A DNA stretch of 22,073 nt, from the NCBI GenBank assembly GCA_003486705.1, contig DNGE01000173.1:1-22073 (forward strand), in the 5' to 3' direction. Position 1 is the stretch's first letter, and every line of letters begins with the position of its first letter. The stretch is from Bacillota bacterium (lineage in GTDB: Bacteria; Bacillota_I; Bacilli_A; MOL361; Turicibacteraceae). Of this stretch, positions 1-7,148 are shown in pieces. Position numbers and translations under genes: made by a program. The notes under the pieces are model-generated. The model did no database searches. It was given only the letters and a program-made list of their open reading frames with translations, and had not been told where the DNA came from.

Positions 1-666
1 GTATTAACGACTAAAAAATTACATTTAAAATCAATTATCCATGAGTTATTATGGTTTATTAATGGTGATACAAATGTGAAGTACTTACAAGATAATGGGG
101 TACGTATTTGGAATGAATGGGCTGATGAATCTGGTGAATTAGGTCCGGTTTATGGAAAGCAATGGCGTCGCTGGGAAAGTGCTGATGGAGACGTTATTGA
201 TCAGTTAGCGAATGTGATTGAGCAAATTAAAAGTAATCCAGATTCACGTCGCTTAATTGTGAGTGCGTGGAATGTTGCAGACGTTGAAAAAATGGCGTTA
301 CCACCTTGTCATTTATTATTCCAATTTTATGTTGCTGATGGAAAACTATCTTGTATGTTATATCAACGTTCAGCCGATATTTTCTTAGGAGTACCATTTA
401 ACATTGCATCATATGCATTACTGACAATGATGGTTGCACAAGTTTGTGAGTTAGAAGTTGGAGAATTCGTACATACGTTAGGTGATGCTCATATTTATAA
501 AAATCATTTAGAGCAAGTGAATTTACAATTATCTCGTGAGCCTAAATCGTTACCAAAAATGAAAATTAATCCAGATGTTAAATCTATTTTTGATTTTAAA
601 TTTGAAGATTTTGAGTTAGTGGATTATGAAGCACATCCACATATTCCTGGAAAAGTGAGTGTTTAG
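1..666 (+). CDS. thyA: Thymidylate synthase, 5' end cut by window
   Basis: ThyA methylates dUMP to dTMP using methylene-tetrahydrofolate and yields dihydrofolate, which the next gene product recycles. The open frame runs from base 1 to the TAG at 664-666 (221 residues). By alignment from memory with E. coli ThyA (264 residues), about the first 43 residues lie outside the window. Visible family motifs are HELLWFINGDTN near the start, GPVYGKQWR, the SRR phosphate-binding triplet, the catalytic cysteine in PPCHLLFQFY (codon 307-309), QRSADIFLGVPFNIASYA and the C-terminal end HPHIPGKVSV. The gene lies 22 nt upstream of folA and is surely co-transcribed with it. No internal damage is seen. Family assignment is certain; the true start is not in the window. 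Confidence 0.97.
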   Translation, partial: VLTTKKLHLKSIIHELLWFINGDTNVKYLQDNGVRIWNEWADESGELGPVYGKQWRRWESADGDVIDQLANVIEQIKSNPDSRRLIVSAWNVADVEKMALPPCHLLFQFYVADGKLSCMLYQRSADIFLGVPFNIASYALLTMMVAQVCELEVGEFVHTLGDAHIYKNHLEQVNLQLSREPKSLPKMKINPDVKSIFDFKFEDFELVDYEAHPHIPGKVSV

Positions 667-688
667 TTCGTAATAAGGAGAGAAAAAT

Positions 689-1165
689 ATGATATCACTG
701 ATTGTTGCTTATGATAAAAATAAAGTCATTGGATTAAATAATCAATTGCCTTGGCATTTTAAAGATGACTTGAAATATTTTAAAGAAACAACGTGGGGTC
801 ACGATATTTTTATGGGGCGTAAAACGTTTGATTCGATTTTAGCTTATAAAGACACACCGCTACCAGGTCGACATAATATTGTGCTTACAACATCAAAAAA
901 TTATGATCATTATGACATAACTGTGGTCAATGATTTAATACAATTTATAAAGAACTATCCAGAAGATAAAGAACTATTTGTGATTGGTGGAAGTTCGGTA
1001 TATGAGCAAACGTTACCGTATGCGGATCGTTTATATATTACGCATATTGACGGAGAGTATGAGGGCGATGCGTATTTCCCATCGTTTGATAATCAGGCGT
1101 TTAAATGTATAAAAACAACTTCGCAAGATCCTTTAACGTTTGCCATTTATGAAAGGGTGAAGTAA
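689..1165 (+). CDS. folA: Dihydrofolate reductase
   Basis: NADPH-dependent reduction of dihydrofolate to tetrahydrofolate, closing the cycle opened by ThyA just upstream. The protein has 158 residues, the normal size for the family. The N-terminus ISLIVAYDKNKVIG, the PWHFKDDLKYFK segment (acidic residue D27 at the place of E. coli Asp27), the MGRKTFDSI cofactor segment and VIGGSSVYEQTLPYADRLYITHI are all characteristic. An AAGGAG ribosome binding site stands about 7 nt before the ATG. The thyA-folA pair is a common bacterial arrangement. plsC starts 1 nt after the stop. Confidence 0.96.
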   Translation: MISLIVAYDKNKVIGLNNQLPWHFKDDLKYFKETTWGHDIFMGRKTFDSILAYKDTPLPGRHNIVLTTSKNYDHYDITVVNDLIQFIKNYPEDKELFVIGGSSVYEQTLPYADRLYITHIDGEYEGDAYFPSFDNQAFKCIKTTSQDPLTFAIYERVK

Positions 1166-1166
1166 A

Positions 1167-1874
1167 ATGACTAACGTCTTAATGTGTTTATTAGGATTAG
1201 TATTAGTTTTAGTTGTTGCGATTATCTTACTTGTTTTAGGATTAAACGTTAGGGTTCAACAATTAAGAAATGAAAAATATAGCGATGCGGATCGTTTTAA
1301 ATTTGTGAGCTGGGTTATTTCATGGGCCTCACCACTTATTTTTAACATGCGTGTTGAAGCAAGTGGCATTGAAAAATTAGAAGCTGTTGAAACAGGGGTT
1401 ATTTATGCCAATCATCAGAGTAACATGGATATTGTGACACTATTAAAAGCAGTGAATAAACCTCATGGTTACATTTCAAAAAAGGAATTAGACCATATCT
1501 TTTTATTAAGTGATGCCATGCGTTTAATTCATTGTGAGTTTATGGATCGCAATGATGTTAGACAATCGGTAAAGGTGATTTCTAGTGCGGCTAAAACGGT
1601 TAAAGAAGGGCATTTAATGGTGATTTTTCCTGAAGGAACACGCGAGGTCAATGCGCCAATGGGAACATTTAAAGCGGGAAGCTTTAAATTAGCGCAAAAA
1701 GCTAAAGCGGATATTATTCCGATTACGATTGAAAATAGTCACGAGGTTGCAAAGCGTTGGCCACGAAAAACGGTTATCAAAATGCACGTTCACGATGTGG
1801 TTAAATATTCAGAGTACGAAGCGTTATCAACGAATGAGATTTGTGAAAAGGTTGAAACGATTATAAAGGGATAA
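1167..1874 (+). CDS. plsC: 1-acyl-glycerol-3-phosphate acyltransferase
   Basis: Lysophosphatidate acyltransferase (PlsC/LPLAT family), which puts the second acyl chain on lysophosphatidic acid to give phosphatidic acid at the cytoplasmic membrane. One hydrophobic N-terminal segment (residues about 3-26) anchors it. The catalytic H-x4-D motif is seen as NHQSNMD (H83, D88) and the glycerol-phosphate binding motif as FPEGTR (residues 154-159). At 235 residues it is normal for the family. It begins 1 nt after the folA stop, with AAAGGGTGA inside the folA end as ribosome binding site, so it is the last gene of a thyA-folA-plsC unit closed by a terminator. The exact acyl substrate preference cannot be read from sequence. 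Confidence 0.93.
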   Translation: MTNVLMCLLGLVLVLVVAIILLVLGLNVRVQQLRNEKYSDADRFKFVSWVISWASPLIFNMRVEASGIEKLEAVETGVIYANHQSNMDIVTLLKAVNKPHGYISKKELDHIFLLSDAMRLIHCEFMDRNDVRQSVKVISSAAKTVKEGHLMVIFPEGTREVNAPMGTFKAGSFKLAQKAKADIIPITIENSHEVAKRWPRKTVIKMHVHDVVKYSEYEALSTNEICEKVETIIKG

Positions 1875-1896
1875 GATCACTTTAATTTAAAATAGT

Positions 1897-1934
1897 AAAA
1901 GTAGATGACAGGCTATTGTTATCTACTTTTTTTA
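1897..1934 (+). terminator. Rho-independent terminator after plsC
   Basis: A 10-bp perfect stem (AAAAGTAGAT paired with ATCTACTTTT), a 14-nt loop and a run of T. It ends the thyA-folA-plsC unit. Confidence 0.85.
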
Positions 1935-1983
1935 TGTTTAAAAGAGATGCGTGTTAGGTGTTTTGCAAATAAAACAAGTTAAG

Positions 1984-2011
1984 AAATATTCAACTATATA
2001 ATGCATAAAAT
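1984..2011 (+). promoter_or_regulatory. Sigma-E-like promoter of the small-gene run
   Basis: AAATATT (6 of 7 to the sigma-E -35 KMATATT), a 13-nt spacer, and CATAAAAT (7 of 8 to the -10 CATACAnT). No vegetative promoter with an acceptable -35 was found; a TATAAT at 1997-2002 lacks one. Such motifs occur by chance in AT-rich DNA, so this is suggestive only. Confidence 0.4.
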
Positions 2012-2064
2012 AGGTCATTTATCAAAAGATAAGGAGTGATATTCAAAGAAAAGGAAACTTAATT

Positions 2065-2289
2065 ATGGATGAACAAGTTGTATCAAAAGAAGTAGCACAG
2101 GTGGTCAAAATTGAAGAGTGGCTCCTCACTATTTTAATTGGAAGTATTCCAATTATTAATGTTTTAGCTGTCATCTATTGGAGTTTTAGTAAGAAAACGA
2201 ATTTAAATAAGAAAAACTTTGCGCGTGCTTTGTTAACCTATTTAGTTATTATCATTGCTATAGTTATTATTGCAATGATCTTGATGTAG
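2065..2289 (+). CDS. Small membrane protein, function unknown
   Basis: Not recognised. A 74-residue protein with an acidic N-terminal 17 residues and two predicted membrane segments: about residues 19-41 (from LLTILIGSIPIINVLAVIYW) and 55-74 (YLVIIIAIVIIAMILM). They are joined by a short basic loop (SKKTNLNKKNFAR), which suggests a hairpin with the loop in the cytoplasm. AAAGGA precedes the ATG by about 8 nt. It is the first of three closely packed small genes; the next starts 13 nt after its stop. The sigma-E-like promoter upstream hints at expression in the mother cell during sporulation. That is inference. Confidence 0.75.
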   Translation: MDEQVVSKEVAQVVKIEEWLLTILIGSIPIINVLAVIYWSFSKKTNLNKKNFARALLTYLVIIIAIVIIAMILM

Positions 2290-2302
2290 TAGAGGTGAAA
2301 TA

Positions 2303-2527
2303 ATGAGTTCAAATCAAGAGGTAAAAGAGAAACAAATAAAAAAGCAGCGAAGTTTAGATGAGATGAGAGAGCTTTTATATTATGAACATTACAATGATGT
2401 GGAATTTGGAGTAGAACAAGCCTATACGTATCCAATTAGTAGTGGCTGGATTGCCCCTGATTTTGAAGAAGCTAGTACATTAGCGGTCGATAAAGCAGGC
2501 GATCCACTTCATAAATATACAAAATAG
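2303..2527 (+). CDS. Small soluble protein, function unknown
   Basis: Not recognised. 74 residues and no membrane segment. The first third is charged and probably helical (about residues 5-28); the rest is richer in aromatic residues (EFGVEQAYTYPISSGW). GAGGTGA stands 5 nt before the ATG. It shares a motif with the next gene, EFGxE followed by YxYP[IL], so the two may be distant paralogues. It lies in one transcript with the membrane protein before it. Confidence 0.75.
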   Translation: MSSNQEVKEKQIKKQRSLDEMRELLYYEHYNDVEFGVEQAYTYPISSGWIAPDFEEASTLAVDKAGDPLHKYTK

Positions 2528-2556
2528 TCAATGTCATGTTAAATGAGGTGCTAGTT

Positions 2557-2769
2557 ATGGTGAGTAAAAAACAAATCTTTTTTGACCATGAAGAGGATAA
2601 CAAAAAAGGAGAAATAAAAACAAATGATAATCCGAATGCTAATGCCTTATGGGGATTTTTAGAATTTGGTTCAGAATTTCATGTTCCTTATGGTTATCCT
2701 TTAACAAAGGAAGTAGTTGAAGATTTAAATAAAACCTTTCAAAAGGATGAAGAAGACTTGAAAAAATAA
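2557..2769 (+). CDS. Small soluble protein, paralogue-like to previous
   Basis: Not recognised. 70 residues, strongly charged at both ends, with a central aromatic stretch LEFGSEFHVPYGYPL that recalls EFGVEQAYTYPI in the preceding gene. The frame stays open up to an ATG at 2536, but GAGGTG at 2545-2550 is 6 nt before the ATG at 2557, which fixes the start there. A terminator follows immediately after the stop, so it ends the three-gene run. Confidence 0.72.
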   Translation: MVSKKQIFFDHEEDNKKGEIKTNDNPNANALWGFLEFGSEFHVPYGYPLTKEVVEDLNKTFQKDEEDLKK

Positions 2770-2795
2770 AAAAAACCTCAATTTGAGGTTTTTTT
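2770..2795. terminator. Bidirectional terminator
   Basis: A symmetric hairpin: A6-CCTCA, loop ATT, TGAGG-T6. It has T-runs in both directions and so can end the small-gene run (+) and the converging phosphatase gene (-). Confidence 0.85.
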
Positions 2796-2825
2796 AGAAG
2801 ATAGGACACCGTCTAATATAAAGAA

Positions 2826-3410
2826 TTAAAAATTTAAATGTTTATTGACGTTTAGTTTTTCTAAATGATATTCATTATTACAGTGGCTAAAATAATTTAA
2901 TGAGGTATTATCAAGCTTAACTGTAAAATCATATTCAAAATTAGAAGCATGAATAATAGCAGCTTTAATTACATGAGAATGACACACAACCAAGATTTTT
3001 TTATTTGGGAATTTTTCAGTGATTTTATCTAGCCCAAGCTTAACACGATCAATTAATTGATTGTTAAGTTCCATTTTTTCTACCTTTTCTTCCATAACTA
3101 GGTGGTAAAACGATGAAACATGTTCGCCATCAGCTATTCCAAAATCACGTTCAACGAACTCAGGACTGATGATGATATCTCCTTGATAATTAACGTGTTG
3201 AGAAATGATTTCCGCTGTTTTAAACGCTCGAATTAAAGGACTTGATATGATGATATCCCAATGCTCATCTTTTAAAAGTTTACCGGTTTGATGGGCTTGG
3301 TTAATGCCCACTTCATTTAGTGGATTATCAGTTAATCCTTGGATAAAGCCTGCTTTATTCCAATCTGTTTGTCCATGACGAACAAGGCATAGGTGAGTTG
3401 TTTGTCTCAT
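2826..3410 (-). CDS. Histidine phosphatase (phosphoglycerate-mutase family)
   Basis: A 194-residue member of the histidine phosphatase superfamily (branch 1), related to cofactor-dependent phosphoglycerate mutases and to small phosphatases such as PhoE/CobC-type enzymes. The RHG signature is at 11-13 (RHGQTDWN) with phospho-acceptor H12. R61 in SSPLIRAFKTAE, E87 in the VERDFG segment, and H144 in VVCHSHVIKA complete the catalytic pocket. It is too short for a glycolytic dPGM, so a phosphatase is more likely; the substrate is unknown. AGGAGG precedes the ATG by 5 nt. It is expressed alone, with an extended -10 promoter and a Spo0A-box-like heptamer upstream. Confidence 0.88.
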   Translation of the reverse strand: MRQTTHLCLVRHGQTDWNKAGFIQGLTDNPLNEVGINQAHQTGKLLKDEHWDIIISSPLIRAFKTAEIISQHVNYQGDIIISPEFVERDFGIADGEHVSSFYHLVMEEKVEKMELNNQLIDRVKLGLDKITEKFPNKKILVVCHSHVIKAAIIHASNFEYDFTVKLDNTSLNYFSHCNNEYHLEKLNVNKHLNF

Positions 3411-3450
3411 ACGAACCTCCTAGGTTTTAAATGCTTTTTGTTATAAGAGC

Positions 3451-3459
3451 ATTATAACA
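3451..3459 (-). promoter_or_regulatory. Extended -10 promoter of the phosphatase gene
   Basis: Read on the minus strand: TGTTATAAT, i.e. a TGn extension plus consensus TATAAT, about 40 nt upstream of the start codon. No good -35 is present; the region instead holds TGTCGAA. Confidence 0.6.
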
Positions 3460-3472
3460 TAGATGCAGAAGT

Positions 3473-3479
3473 TTCGACA
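3473..3479 (-). promoter_or_regulatory. Spo0A-box-like heptamer
   Basis: Exact TGTCGAA on the minus strand, at about the -35 place of the phosphatase promoter, where Spo0A~P could activate or repress. It is only a 7-base match. Confidence 0.35.
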
Positions 3480-3496
3480 CTAAGAGGTGATGCGTT

Positions 3497-3525
3497 GAAA
3501 AAAGTGACAATTATTTATTGTCACT
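3497..3525 (-). terminator. Terminator of the G8-tract gene
   Basis: On the minus strand an AAGTGACAAT stem, an AAAT-type loop, then ATTGTCACTT followed by T6. It lies just after the stop of the small minus-strand gene. Confidence 0.8.
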
Positions 3526-3538
3526 TGTCATATAGAAA

Positions 3539-3823
3539 TTAGAAGTTTAAACTAATTACATTAGGGGGGGGCGTTTGAACGGCTGTGGGTTGATTTACAT
3601 GAAAATCTCTTACAATGGTAGAATGGTAGACGATTTTGATATGTTTTCCAATAAAACGAAGGTTGTGATTGGCGCAATATTCTTTAATTCTTTTTTCTAC
3701 TATGTATTGAGGCATATTCTCATAAATGGTTTTAATCATTTCAATATCTATGTTTAAATCATAAAGAAATAAGTAAATAATTACTTCTTTATTTTCACAT
3801 ACAATTTTGTGTTGACGGAACAT
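3539..3823 (-). CDS. Small unknown protein with G8 tract at 3' end
   Basis: Not recognised. 94 residues from the ATG at 3823; GAGGTG lies 6 nt upstream on the minus strand, so the in-frame GTG at 3832 is not needed. There is no clear membrane segment, although IIYLFLYDLNIDIEMI is hydrophobic. The middle (QYIVEKRIKEYCANHNLRFIGKHIKIVYH) looks like a compact alpha/beta fold. The C-terminal tail contains PPP, encoded by a run of eight G on the plus strand (3564-3571). Such a run is unusual in this AT-rich DNA and prone to slippage: one base lost or gained would change or cut the last eight or so residues. It has its own terminator and a sigma-F-like promoter, which suggests a forespore gene. Confidence 0.72.
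   Translation of the reverse strand: MFRQHKIVCENKEVIIYLFLYDLNIDIEMIKTIYENMPQYIVEKRIKEYCANHNLRFIGKHIKIVYHSTIVRDFHVNQPTAVQTPPPNVISLNF
3564..3571. repeat. G8 homopolymer inside a coding region
   Basis: Eight consecutive G in the plus strand, in the last codons of the minus-strand gene. It is a candidate slippage site or a sequencing-error hotspot. Confidence 0.8.
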
Positions 3824-3855
3824 GGATTTCACCTCAATTTTTAAGTTACATATAA

Positions 3856-3886
3856 AATATTTCCCAAACTTATGGGGTACTATTCA
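3856..3886 (-). promoter_or_regulatory. Sigma-F-like promoter
   Basis: On the minus strand: TGAATA, a 16-nt spacer, then GGAAATATT. The second element fits the sigma-F -10 GGnnAnAnT at every fixed place; the first fits the sigma-F/G -35. It lies 33 nt upstream of the ATG of the G8-tract gene. Confidence 0.45.
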
Positions 3887-3923
3887 AAATTTCTTTGTTT
3901 TCCGTAGAAGTGACAAAGAATGA

Positions 3924-3952
3924 TTTAAAACGATTTCTGATTAGGGTATAAT
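3924..3952 (+). promoter_or_regulatory. Vegetative promoter of the nucleoside phosphorylase gene
   Basis: Consensus TATAAT at 3947-3952, 17 nt after a weak TTTAAA -35, and 40 nt before the start codon. Confidence 0.55.
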
Positions 3953-3992
3953 CATAATGCAGTTCTAAAAAAATTTATAAGGGTGATTCAAA

Positions 3993-5294
3993 ATGCGCAT
4001 GGTCGATTTAATCTTGAAAAAAAGACAAAATATAGAGCTTACACAGCAAGAAATCGAGTGGATGATTAACGGTTATACGAATAAACAAATTCCAGATTAC
4101 CAAATGTCTGCTTTCTTGATGGCTGTTGTTTTTAATGATATGACGAAAAATGAGCGTTTATATCTAACACAAGCAATGGTGAATTCAGGAGATGTTGTAG
4201 ACTTAAGTCGTATCGAAGGTATAAAAGTAGATAAACACTCAACAGGTGGAGTGGGAGATAAAACTTCTTTAGTACTTGGACCACTTGTCGCTTCAATGGA
4301 TGTACCAGTTGCTAAAATGAGTGGACGTGGACTTGGTCATACAGGTGGAACACTTGATAAGTTAGAAGCGATCGACGGGATGAAAATTGAAATTTCAATG
4401 AAAGATTTCATTAATCAAGTAAACGATATTAAATTAGCTATCGTTGGTCAATCAGGTGACTTAGCTCCTGCAGATAAATTATTGTATGCATTACGTGATG
4501 TCACTGCAACAGTTGATTCAATTCCTTTGATTGCCTCTTCTATTATGAGTAAAAAAATAGCTGCAGGTGCTGATGCGATTGTATTAGATGTTAAATTTGG
4601 TGCAGGCGCATTTATGAAAACGCAAGAGGATGCTAAAAAGTTAGCAGAAGCAATGGTTGAGATTGGACATAGTGCAGGGCGTGAAACCGTAGCATTTTTA
4701 ACAGATATGAACCAACCTTTAGGATATGGAATTGGAAATGCTTTAGAAGTGAAAGAGGCCATTCATACGCTAACAGGAAAAGGTCCAAAAGATTTAGAAG
4801 AATTAGTGTTACAATTAGCAAGTTACATGGTCGTTTTAGCTAAAAAAGCAGAAAATGTAGAAGTTGCTTATACCCAATTAAAAGAAAACTTACATAATGG
4901 GAAAGCTTTTGAAAAGTTTAAACAATTTATTCAAGCGCAAGGTGGAGACGTGACTATGATTGAAGATGTAGAGTTATTGCCTAGTGCTAAAAATATTGTT
5001 CCAGTTAAGGCGACCAAAGCTGGGTATATTGAAAAAATTGATGCATTATCAATTGGAATTGCAGCGATGAAACTTGGGGCAGGTAGAGCGACGAAAGAAG
5101 ATATCATTGACATGGGAGTTGGTGTTATCCTAGAGAAAAAAGTAGGAGAACAAGTGGCAGTAGGCGATATCTTAGCATATATTCATACTAATAAAGAAGA
5201 CAATGCTGAAGTGTTAGATAATATCTCTGAAGCTTACGAAATGACAACACAGTTTATTTCTTCACCTACTTTAATTTATGATATTATAAAGTAA
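3993..5294 (+). CDS. pdp: Pyrimidine-nucleoside phosphorylase
   Basis: Cleaves uridine, deoxyuridine or thymidine with phosphate to the free base and (deoxy)ribose-1-phosphate in pyrimidine salvage. At 433 residues it has the usual length of the thymidine/pyrimidine phosphorylase family. The phosphate-binding KHSTGGVGDKTSL (residues 81-93) and the family signature SGRGLGHTGGTLDKLE (110-125) are intact. The C-terminal domain ends with TKEDIIDMGVGVILEKKVGE-type sequence. Firmicute enzymes of this type usually accept both uracil and thymine nucleosides, hence pdp rather than deoA; sequence alone does not settle it. AAGGGTGA stands 6 nt before the ATG chosen. The gene has its own promoter and a strong terminator, so it is monocistronic. 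Confidence 0.94.
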   Translation: MRMVDLILKKRQNIELTQQEIEWMINGYTNKQIPDYQMSAFLMAVVFNDMTKNERLYLTQAMVNSGDVVDLSRIEGIKVDKHSTGGVGDKTSLVLGPLVASMDVPVAKMSGRGLGHTGGTLDKLEAIDGMKIEISMKDFINQVNDIKLAIVGQSGDLAPADKLLYALRDVTATVDSIPLIASSIMSKKIAAGADAIVLDVKFGAGAFMKTQEDAKKLAEAMVEIGHSAGRETVAFLTDMNQPLGYGIGNALEVKEAIHTLTGKGPKDLEELVLQLASYMVVLAKKAENVEVAYTQLKENLHNGKAFEKFKQFIQAQGGDVTMIEDVELLPSAKNIVPVKATKAGYIEKIDALSIGIAAMKLGAGRATKEDIIDMGVGVILEKKVGEQVAVGDILAYIHTNKEDNAEVLDNISEAYEMTTQFISSPTLIYDIIK

Positions 5295-5360
5295 CATATT
5301 AAAAAAACAGTTTGACAAAAAAATCAGTTTCGTCAGGCAAGGCTGTTGGTTCATATATAG

Positions 5361-5412
5361 AAAAAAGGTCGATTATTTCTTTGTAAAAATAGAAATAATC
5401 GACCTTTTATCT
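5361..5412 (+). terminator. Long-stem terminator after pdp
   Basis: An 18-bp stem (AAAAGGTCGATTATTTCT with its exact complement), a 10-nt loop, and a T-rich 3' side. Confidence 0.85.
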
Positions 5413-5513
5413 TAAGTTATATATAGTTTTGTAGGATAAGAGAGATTTGAACACGCTTTTTATCATTCTTTATCGTTTGTTAAACATTTCTAATAAATCA
5501 AAAAAGAAGAGTA

Positions 5514-5542
5514 TCATATTTTTTTAAAGATGTACATAAAAC
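5514..5542 (+). promoter_or_regulatory. Sigma-E-like promoter of dacF
   Basis: TCATATT is a perfect sigma-E -35 (KMATATT). A 14-nt spacer and CATAAAAC (6 of 8 to CATACAnT) follow, 34 nt before the start codon. In B. subtilis dacF is a forespore gene, so a mother-cell promoter here would be a difference. Confidence 0.35.
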
Positions 5543-5575
5543 GTACTAAAGTCCTAAGAAAAATGAGGTGAACTA

Positions 5576-6745
5576 ATGAAAGTAAAAGCTTTAGTGTTAT
5601 GTCTTGTAAGCTTTATGATGGTTTGTTTCACATCACCTGCACAAAAGGTGAGTGCGAACGAGCTTGTAGTGGATGGAAAAGCAGCTATCTTAATTGAGGC
5701 TGAAACGGGAGAAATTCTGTATGAAAAAAATCCACATGAACAACTTCAGCCGGCAAGTATGACAAAAATGATGTCAATGTACTTAGTATTAGAAGCAATC
5801 AATAATGGTTTAATGGAGTGGGATGAGATTATTCGTGTTAGTGATCACGCTGCAAGTTTAGGTGGTTCTCAAGTTTACTTAAAACCAGGTGAAGAGATGT
5901 CGGTTCGTGATTTATTTAAAAGTGTTGCGATTGCATCAGCAAATGATTCAATTACAGCATTAGCAGAGCGAGTAGCAGGTAGTGAAGATGCGTTCGTTGC
6001 AAAGATGAATGAAACAGCTAAAAGACTAGGAATGAATAACACTGTGTTTAAAAATCCAACGGGATTAACAGCAGAAGGTCATGTGACAACAGCTTATGAC
6101 ATGGCGATTATCGGAAGACACTTAGTGAATGAATATCCAGAAGTTTTAGAGTATTCATCAAAATACGAAGATTATATTCGTCAAAATACAGATTCACCAT
6201 TTTGGCTCGTAACAACAAATAAGTTAGTTAAATATGTGGACGGTGTTGATGGGTTAAAAACAGGCTATACCCAAGATGCAGGTTATTGCTTAACTGCAAC
6301 GGCAAAACGTGAAGACATGCGTGTAATTGCTGTTGTCATGGGAGCAAGTAAATCTGATGTTCGTAATGCAGAAATTACGGGATTGATTGAATACGCTTAT
6401 GGCCAATATGAAATTGTTCCAAAAGTTCAAGTTGGTGAAGTGGTAGGTCAAAGTAGTAATTTCTTAGCTAAGCAGCGTGTATTTGATGTGGTGACAAAAG
6501 AACCGATCAGTGTTTTGAAAAAGAAAACAGATACTGAAAAAGAAGCAACATCAGAATTAGTTTTAAATGAGGATATTACGTTACCAATCCAAGCAGGCGA
6601 TGAAATTGGAACGATTACTTATTATTATGATGGAAAAGAGTATAAACAAGTTCCAGTCACTGTTAAAGAAACGATTGAAAAAAATAGCTTCTTAGGATTG
6701 TATTCTTATATTCTTTCTAAAATATTCTTTGGAGAAGATGCTTAA
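5576..6745 (+). CDS. dacF: D-alanyl-D-alanine carboxypeptidase, DacF type
   Basis: A penicillin-binding protein 5-type serine peptidase that trims the terminal D-Ala from peptidoglycan stem peptides outside the membrane. Signal peptide at residues 1-27 (hydrophobic core 5-20, cleavage likely after VSA). The catalytic motifs are S61-M-T-K64 (SxxK), S121-A-N123 (SxN) and K228-T-G230 (KTG). A beta-rich PBP5 C-terminal domain follows, and an amphipathic tail (about 372-389) fits peripheral membrane anchoring. At 389 residues it is normal for DacA/DacF. It stands directly upstream of the spoIIA operon, as dacF does in B. subtilis, which is why dacF is preferred over dacA. A 448-nt gap and a terminator separate it from spoIIAA, so it is not co-transcribed with it here. 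Confidence 0.9.
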   Translation: MKVKALVLCLVSFMMVCFTSPAQKVSANELVVDGKAAILIEAETGEILYEKNPHEQLQPASMTKMMSMYLVLEAINNGLMEWDEIIRVSDHAASLGGSQVYLKPGEEMSVRDLFKSVAIASANDSITALAERVAGSEDAFVAKMNETAKRLGMNNTVFKNPTGLTAEGHVTTAYDMAIIGRHLVNEYPEVLEYSSKYEDYIRQNTDSPFWLVTTNKLVKYVDGVDGLKTGYTQDAGYCLTATAKREDMRVIAVVMGASKSDVRNAEITGLIEYAYGQYEIVPKVQVGEVVGQSSNFLAKQRVFDVVTKEPISVLKKKTDTEKEATSELVLNEDITLPIQAGDEIGTITYYYDGKEYKQVPVTVKETIEKNSFLGLYSYILSKIFFGEDA

Positions 6746-6830
6746 TTGATTTTAAATTGCTTAGCATAAAAGAGCTAGTAATCCAATTTAGCTCATTCAA
6801 ACGTCGTACGACAATGGAATAAAAAATGAT

Positions 6831-6864
6831 AAAAACCAGTCCGTTATTAAGGACTGGTTTTTAT
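6831..6864. terminator. Terminator downstream of dacF
   Basis: AAAAACCAGTCC and GGACTGGTTTTT flank a short loop. The stem is symmetric, with A and T runs. Confidence 0.8.
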
Positions 6865-6935
6865 CATTGCCTTTTAATTATAAATTGGAATCTTTAAAGT
6901 TGACGTGAAGCTTAAATGTTAAGGGAGGATTTTAT

Positions 6936-7148
6936 ATCCATCGTAAGAAGGAACGGTATTTAACTTCGAGATTTCATAGCATAAAAGGGTACAAAGAGCG
7001 TCATTTTTTATTATTAGAGGAGTCAATTCATGTATTTTCTTCATTTTATTTAGTGTTGAGACAAAATGAAACAAGATTTAATTTGGATGGAATAAAAAAA
7101 ATCGATAACTTTTTGGATATAATGTCGAAAATAACATATTCTCAATAA
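6936..7148 (+). pseudogene. 70-codon open frame lacking ATG/GTG/TTG at its RBS
   Basis: Not recognised. AAGGGAGG (6921-6928) is an excellent ribosome binding site, but the only codon at a normal distance in the long open frame is ATC (6936), 7 nt on. The frame is open from 6909 to the TAA at 7146-7148. It would encode a basic, aromatic-rich peptide starting IHRKKERYLTSRFHSIKGYK. A short frame from the ATG at 6916 ends after 15 codons. It may be a gene broken at its start, one using a rare start codon, or chance. The end overlaps the Spo0A-box heptamer. Confidence 0.3.
7118..7129 (+). promoter_or_regulatory. -10 element overlapping a Spo0A box, upstream of spoIIAA
   Basis: TATAAT (7118-7123) shares its last base with TGTCGAA (7123-7129), an exact Spo0A-box core, about 65 nt before spoIIAA. 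Spo0A~P is known to activate spoIIA in B. subtilis, which makes this site believable. There is no recognisable -35. Confidence 0.45.

Noticed and set aside
3575..3757. 60-residue plus-strand open frame opposite the G8-tract gene
   Set aside because: No good ribosome binding site, whereas the minus-strand gene has one, plus a promoter match and a terminator.
4448..4762. 104-residue minus-strand open frame within pdp
   Set aside because: Antisense shadow of the phosphorylase; composition is typical of reverse reading.
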